64,000 nt of DNA, from positions 124,001 to 188,000 of the forward strand of contig DASZZM010000039.1 of the NCBI GenBank assembly GCA_035544895.1. Direction: 5' to 3'. The translations under genes were made by a program, and so were the position numbers. Shown piece by piece: positions 62,503 through 64,000 of the stretch (positions are counted from its first letter, which is position 1; every line of letters starts with the position of its first letter). Under the pieces are notes generated by a model, which was not told the origin of the DNA, ran no database searches, and saw nothing but the letters and a program-made list of their open reading frames with translations. The DNA is from JASLEW01 sp035544895. GTDB lineage: Bacteria; Acidobacteriota; Thermoanaerobaculia; Multivoradales; UBA5704.

Positions 62503-62934
62503 TTACGAGTGAGCCAGCCGTGCGCGCAAGGTGACTTCGACCCCGGCCAGGGCCTGGGACACGGGACAACCCTCCTTGGCTTTACGGGCCTGCTCCTGGA
62601 AGGTGGTGTCATCGATTCCGGGCACGTCGGCCTCGGTCTCCAGCTCGATGTGGGTTATCTTGAAACCTTCCCCCACCTTGCCGATGTGCACCTTGGCGTC
62701 GGTGGCGACGCGCCGCGGTGGGTGCCCCGAGCGCTCCAGGCCGGCCGCGAAAGCCATCGAGAAGCAGCCGGCGTGGGCGGCGCCGATCAGCTCTTCCGGA
62801 TTGGTTCCTGAAGCCTCTTCGAAACGGGAGCCGAAGGAGTAGCCGCCCTTGAACGCCCCACTCCCCAACTCGACCGTCCCCTGCCCGCCCTTGAGTCCTC
62901 CTTCCCATACGGCGTTGGCTTTACGTACCGGCAT
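62503..62934 (-). CDS. OsmC family peroxide-resistance protein
   Basis: A 143-residue protein. SRFEEASGTNPEELIGAAHA followed by GCFSMAFAAGLERSG holds the conserved Glu and first Cys region, and EQARKAKEGCPVSQALAG near 125 holds the second Cys. Both thiol positions of OsmC/Ohr peroxidases are present; overall it is closer to OsmC. It reduces organic hydroperoxides. The ATG is at 62934. Confidence 0.9.
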   Translation of the reverse strand: MPVRKANAVWEGGLKGGQGTVELGSGAFKGGYSFGSRFEEASGTNPEELIGAAHAGCFSMAFAAGLERSGHPPRRVATDAKVHIGKVGEGFKITHIELETEADVPGIDDTTFQEQARKAKEGCPVSQALAGVEVTLRARLAHS

Positions 62935-63071
62935 GTCTCTTCTCCTTGGCTGGCGGCAATGTCAGGCGCCGCGCCGAAACCGCCGGGCGGCGCGCGCGTA
63001 TCGCGGCGGATCGTAGCATTTGGCAGCGGCTATCACCTCACGTAGAGTGCCATGGCACGGAGGGAGAGAGC

Positions 63072-64000
63072 ATGAGCGCAACGGAGTCGCAGGGAAGCGG
63101 CGGCCGCGGGGACGGTCTCGAGCTGCGCATTGGGCGCCACGCAACCGCTGTCGCGGCGCGCCTGGCGCGCTGGCAGGCCGACGGCTTCAGCCGCCGCCTG
63201 TGGAAAAAGGACCCGACCCTCTGGTCGCCCGAGCCGCAACCCGAGATCGTCGACCGTCTCGGGTGGCTCGATCTGCCGCGCGCGATGCAGGCCGAGATCG
63301 CTTCCTTGGAGCGGCTGGGCCGCGAGGTCCGGGAAGACGGGTACCGACAGGCCGTCGTCCTGGGCATGGGGGGATCGAGCCTGGCGCCCGAGGTCTTCGC
63401 GCGCACCTTTGGTCCCGCTCCCGGTTACCCGGAGCTTACCGTCCTCGACAGCACCCACCCTGCCGCCGTGCGCGCATTGGCCGATCGGCTCGACCTGGCA
63501 AGGACCCTCTTCGTGGTGTCGAGCAAGTCGGGGACGACGACCGAGATGCTGTCGTTTTTCTATGCCTTCTGGGAACGCCTCGGCGCCTCCGCGGGCGGCG
63601 CGAGCACCACCCCCACGGCTGACGCGGGGCAGGAAGACGGGCGCCGGGGCCGCCACTTCGTGGCCGTCACCGACCCGGGGACGCCTCTCCAGAGACTGGC
63701 GCTCGAGAGGCGCTTCCGCGCGGTGGTCAACGCGCCTCCCGACGTCGGCGGACGCTACAGCGCCTTCACCCCTTTCGGCCTGGTTCCGGCGGCACTGCTG
63801 GGCATCGATCTGCGGCAGCTGCTGGCCCGCGGCCAGGCGATGGCCGAGGCCTGTGGTCCCGAGGTCGCCGCGGCGGAGAGCCCGGGGCTGCGCCTGGGTG
63901 CCGCGCTGGGCGAGCTGACCCTCGCCGGCCGCGACAAGGTGACTCTGCTGGCCGGACAGGACGTCGCCTCTTTCCCCGACTGGCTGGAGCAGCTCATCGC
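63072..64000 (+). CDS. glucose-6-phosphate isomerase domain protein, cut by right edge
   Basis: A frame of 309 codons from ATG 63072 runs off the window. It shows AVVLGMGGSSLAPEVFAR and FVVSSKSGTTTEMLSFFYAF, the SIS-fold sugar-phosphate loop of PGI, then VAVTDPGTPLQ and GGRYSAFTPFGLVPAALLGI. The N-terminal layout fits stand-alone or bifunctional transaldolase/PGI proteins; the missing C-terminus prevents a choice. It interconverts glucose-6-P and fructose-6-P. GGAGGGAGAGA precedes the start. Confidence 0.85.
   Translation, partial: MSATESQGSGGRGDGLELRIGRHATAVAARLARWQADGFSRRLWKKDPTLWSPEPQPEIVDRLGWLDLPRAMQAEIASLERLGREVREDGYRQAVVLGMGGSSLAPEVFARTFGPAPGYPELTVLDSTHPAAVRALADRLDLARTLFVVSSKSGTTTEMLSFFYAFWERLGASAGGASTTPTADAGQEDGRRGRHFVAVTDPGTPLQRLALERRFRAVVNAPPDVGGRYSAFTPFGLVPAALLGIDLRQLLARGQAMAEACGPEVAAAESPGLRLGAALGELTLAGRDKVTLLAGQDVASFPDWLEQLI

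Overview
The window is GC-rich, densely packed bacterial chromosome. Long proline/alanine-rich Ser/Thr kinases, an unpaired M16 peptidase pair, HTH-TPR regulators, DUF2007 and DUF883 proteins, a secreted small protein built on GCSIDP repeats and an LPKTAS-type C-terminus together suggest Acidobacteriota, possibly the Thermoanaerobaculia side. This placement is inference: there is no rRNA or marker gene to fix it.

Layout. 1-2.0 kb is a defence-gene graveyard beside tRNA-Ala: the start of a pRiA4b ORF-3-like gene at the edge, an HsdR fragment, an intact AAA/DUF4143 ATPase and an AbiEii fragment. 2.1-12.7 kb is ordinary core: a YihY membrane protein, DUF883 and small membrane proteins, a metallophosphoesterase, DUF2007, a receptor-like Ser/Thr kinase, a catalytic plus non-catalytic M16 peptidase pair enclosing a class V aminotransferase, and a secreted Ser/Thr-rich protein. 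12.8-25.7 kb is a type II fatty-acid/polyketide-like cluster resembling aryl polyene (xanthomonadin-type) loci: ACP, ketosynthase, a second ketosynthase without its nucleophile, GT2, ketoreductase, MMPL exporter, LpxL-like acyltransferase, a fused two-hotdog dehydratase and a flavin enzyme with halogenase motifs. The ligase, ammonia lyase, second ACP and LolA of classical loci are not in the window. 25.7-37.4 kb holds a divergent RecQ, TonB-like protein, PLP decarboxylase with a divergent MocR regulator, methyltransferase, VapBC, a SpoIIE-type phosphatase and a scarred double toxin-antitoxin locus.

37,379-56,450 is a 19.07-kb integrative mobilizable element in tRNA-Arg(TCG), bounded by an exact 51-bp direct repeat of the tRNA 3' part. 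It carries a tyrosine integrase, VirD4/TraG coupling protein, relaxase, MobC-like protein, an AlpA-like factor, a TOPRIM/RepA-like ATPase and structured noncoding regions that may hold oriT/oriV. It has no type IV secretion channel, so it should need a helper. Its cargo is mostly regulatory: two zinc-motif TPR proteins, an XRE protein, a DUF433-AbrB protein, and an intact and a decayed XRE-TPR regulator flanking a gene for a secreted protein with three Cys-bracketed repeats. The last arrangement resembles peptide-responsive (RRNPP-like) regulation and is the best candidate for an undescribed system.

56.5-64 kb returns to core genes: RsbRD-type histidine kinase, START-like protein, M23 peptidase, a DUF4412-like secreted protein and NUDIX hydrolase bracketed by a roughly 100-bp inverted repeat, methyltransferase, bactofilin, OsmC and the start of a glucose-6-phosphate isomerase.
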